Source: Wujia chipingensis
Lineage (GTDB): Bacteria > Bacillota > Clostridia > Lachnospirales > Lachnospiraceae
Direction of reading: 5' to 3'
Assembly: GCF_014337155.1 (NCBI RefSeq)
Contig: NZ_CP060632.1
Location: 1,681,001-1,745,000, forward strand
Length of the DNA stretch: 64,000 bases
Below the pieces are notes generated by a model. That model saw only the letters and a program-made list of their open reading frames with translations, was not told the origin of the DNA and searched no databases. Shown here piece by piece: positions 63,612-64,000 of this stretch. The position numbers and the translations under genes are program-made. Each line of letters opens with the position of its first letter. Position 1 is the stretch's first letter.

Positions 63612-64000
63612 TTAATCTTCTTTTGTCAGAACTCCGACGTCCTTCTTATAAAACAGCAGGTATGATCCGAAAAATACCGCCAGTCCGAATACAGAAACAA
63701 TACCCTCCAGCATCCACGGAGACAGGCTGATAACATTAAAGATGTACAGTCCACCGATAAAATCCATTCCGGTATGAAGGATGATCGCAAGAGGATACAG
63801 CCAGAAATGTTTTTTATCCTTGCAGGCATAAAACACAAGTATCGATGCGCCAATATGGAACAAAACAGCAAATACTCTTTCAACAAAAGCTATTCCAATG
63901 TCAGAGAACGAGAACGCTGCAATCGTATCCGCCAATGCCTTGGCAGTAGCCGCCTGTTCCGGTGCCTGTACAGCAACTTGTTCAACCAAAGTTCCGAAAG
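63612..64000 (-). CDS. YhfC-family intramembrane metalloprotease (N-terminus beyond window)
   Basis: Only the C-terminal 129 residues are present; the frame stays open to the right edge. Features of the YhfC family are FVERVFAVLFHIGASILVFYAC and LAIILHTGMDFIGGL, whose His and Asp/Glu residues lie in membrane helices as in CPBP-like proteases. Four hydrophobic helices are visible. Confidence 0.8.
   Translation of the reverse strand, partial: FGTLVEQVAVQAPEQAATAKALADTIAAFSFSDIGIAFVERVFAVLFHIGASILVFYACKDKKHFWLYPLAIILHTGMDFIGGLYIFNVISLSPWMLEGIVSVFGLAVFFGSYLLFYKKDVGVLTKED

Noticed and set aside
1..64000. tRNA, rRNA or CRISPR loci
   Set aside because: Read by eye on both strands; no cloverleaf ends with TTCGAAT-type arms in context, no rRNA blocks and no regular repeat-spacer array were found. 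A covariance-model scan would be decisive.

Overview
The window reads as a chromosomal segment of an anaerobic Firmicute, most likely a gut Lachnospiraceae (Roseburia/Coprococcus/Agathobacter type; genus not resolved). The reasons are pyruvate phosphate dikinase, a dimeric-type glycyl-tRNA synthetase, single-chain PurL, the era/recO/glyS neighbourhood, Gram-positive lipoproteins, a KTGD-type surface-anchor signal, strong AGGAGG ribosome binding sites and consensus TTGACA/TATAAT promoters. Nearly all genes lie on the minus strand. The clear exceptions are one Cache-GGDEF-EAL gene, one small unplaced ORF near 51.2 kb and a recombinase tail near 63.5 kb.

Layout. 1-6.7 kb: PPDK (cut by the left edge), a small lipoprotein, a sodium:solute symporter, GlyRS and RecO. 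6.7-11.3 kb: a potABCD polyamine ABC operon that sits between era and recO. 11.4-18.0 kb: DUF1846, Era, an M16C peptidase, cytidine deaminase and acyl-ACP thioesterase. 18.0-22.0 kb: an SbcC/SbcD-like pair, whose ATPase carries a membrane hairpin, and a NagZ-like GH3 enzyme. 22.2-30.4 kb: an Rrf2 regulator plus cysK circuit with readable promoters and operators, a TrmH-type methyltransferase, PurL, and two M14-like deacylase paralogues with eroded zinc sites. 30.5-34.5 kb: a CheY plus CheX-like pair transcribed away from a diguanylate cyclase/phosphodiesterase. 34.5-46.2 kb: an NlpC/P60-like SpaA surface protein, pyrE, a SulP transporter, an SPFH plus ribbon-helix-helix operon, truA and a sucrose operon (scrB-scrK) flanked by gene scars.

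46.2-64 kb is the accessory region. It begins with a surface nuclease lipoprotein co-transcribed with an SF2 helicase that contains a membrane hairpin. An AAA_14/DUF4143 ATPase follows, then a dense array of immunity-type genes (YezG-like, two related membrane proteins, DUF2262-like, HEAT-like, SUFU) without any recognisable toxin. Between these lie truncated gene tails and repeated segments. Near 62.3-63.0 kb a mosaic copy is stitched together from three separate parts of the array. A PIN/AbrB toxin-antitoxin module, a RhuM gene, the last codons of a serine recombinase and a YhfC-type membrane protease (cut by the right edge) complete a decayed mobile or polymorphic-toxin island.

The housekeeping part is well supported. 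Functions in the island are mostly inferred from family resemblance and context.
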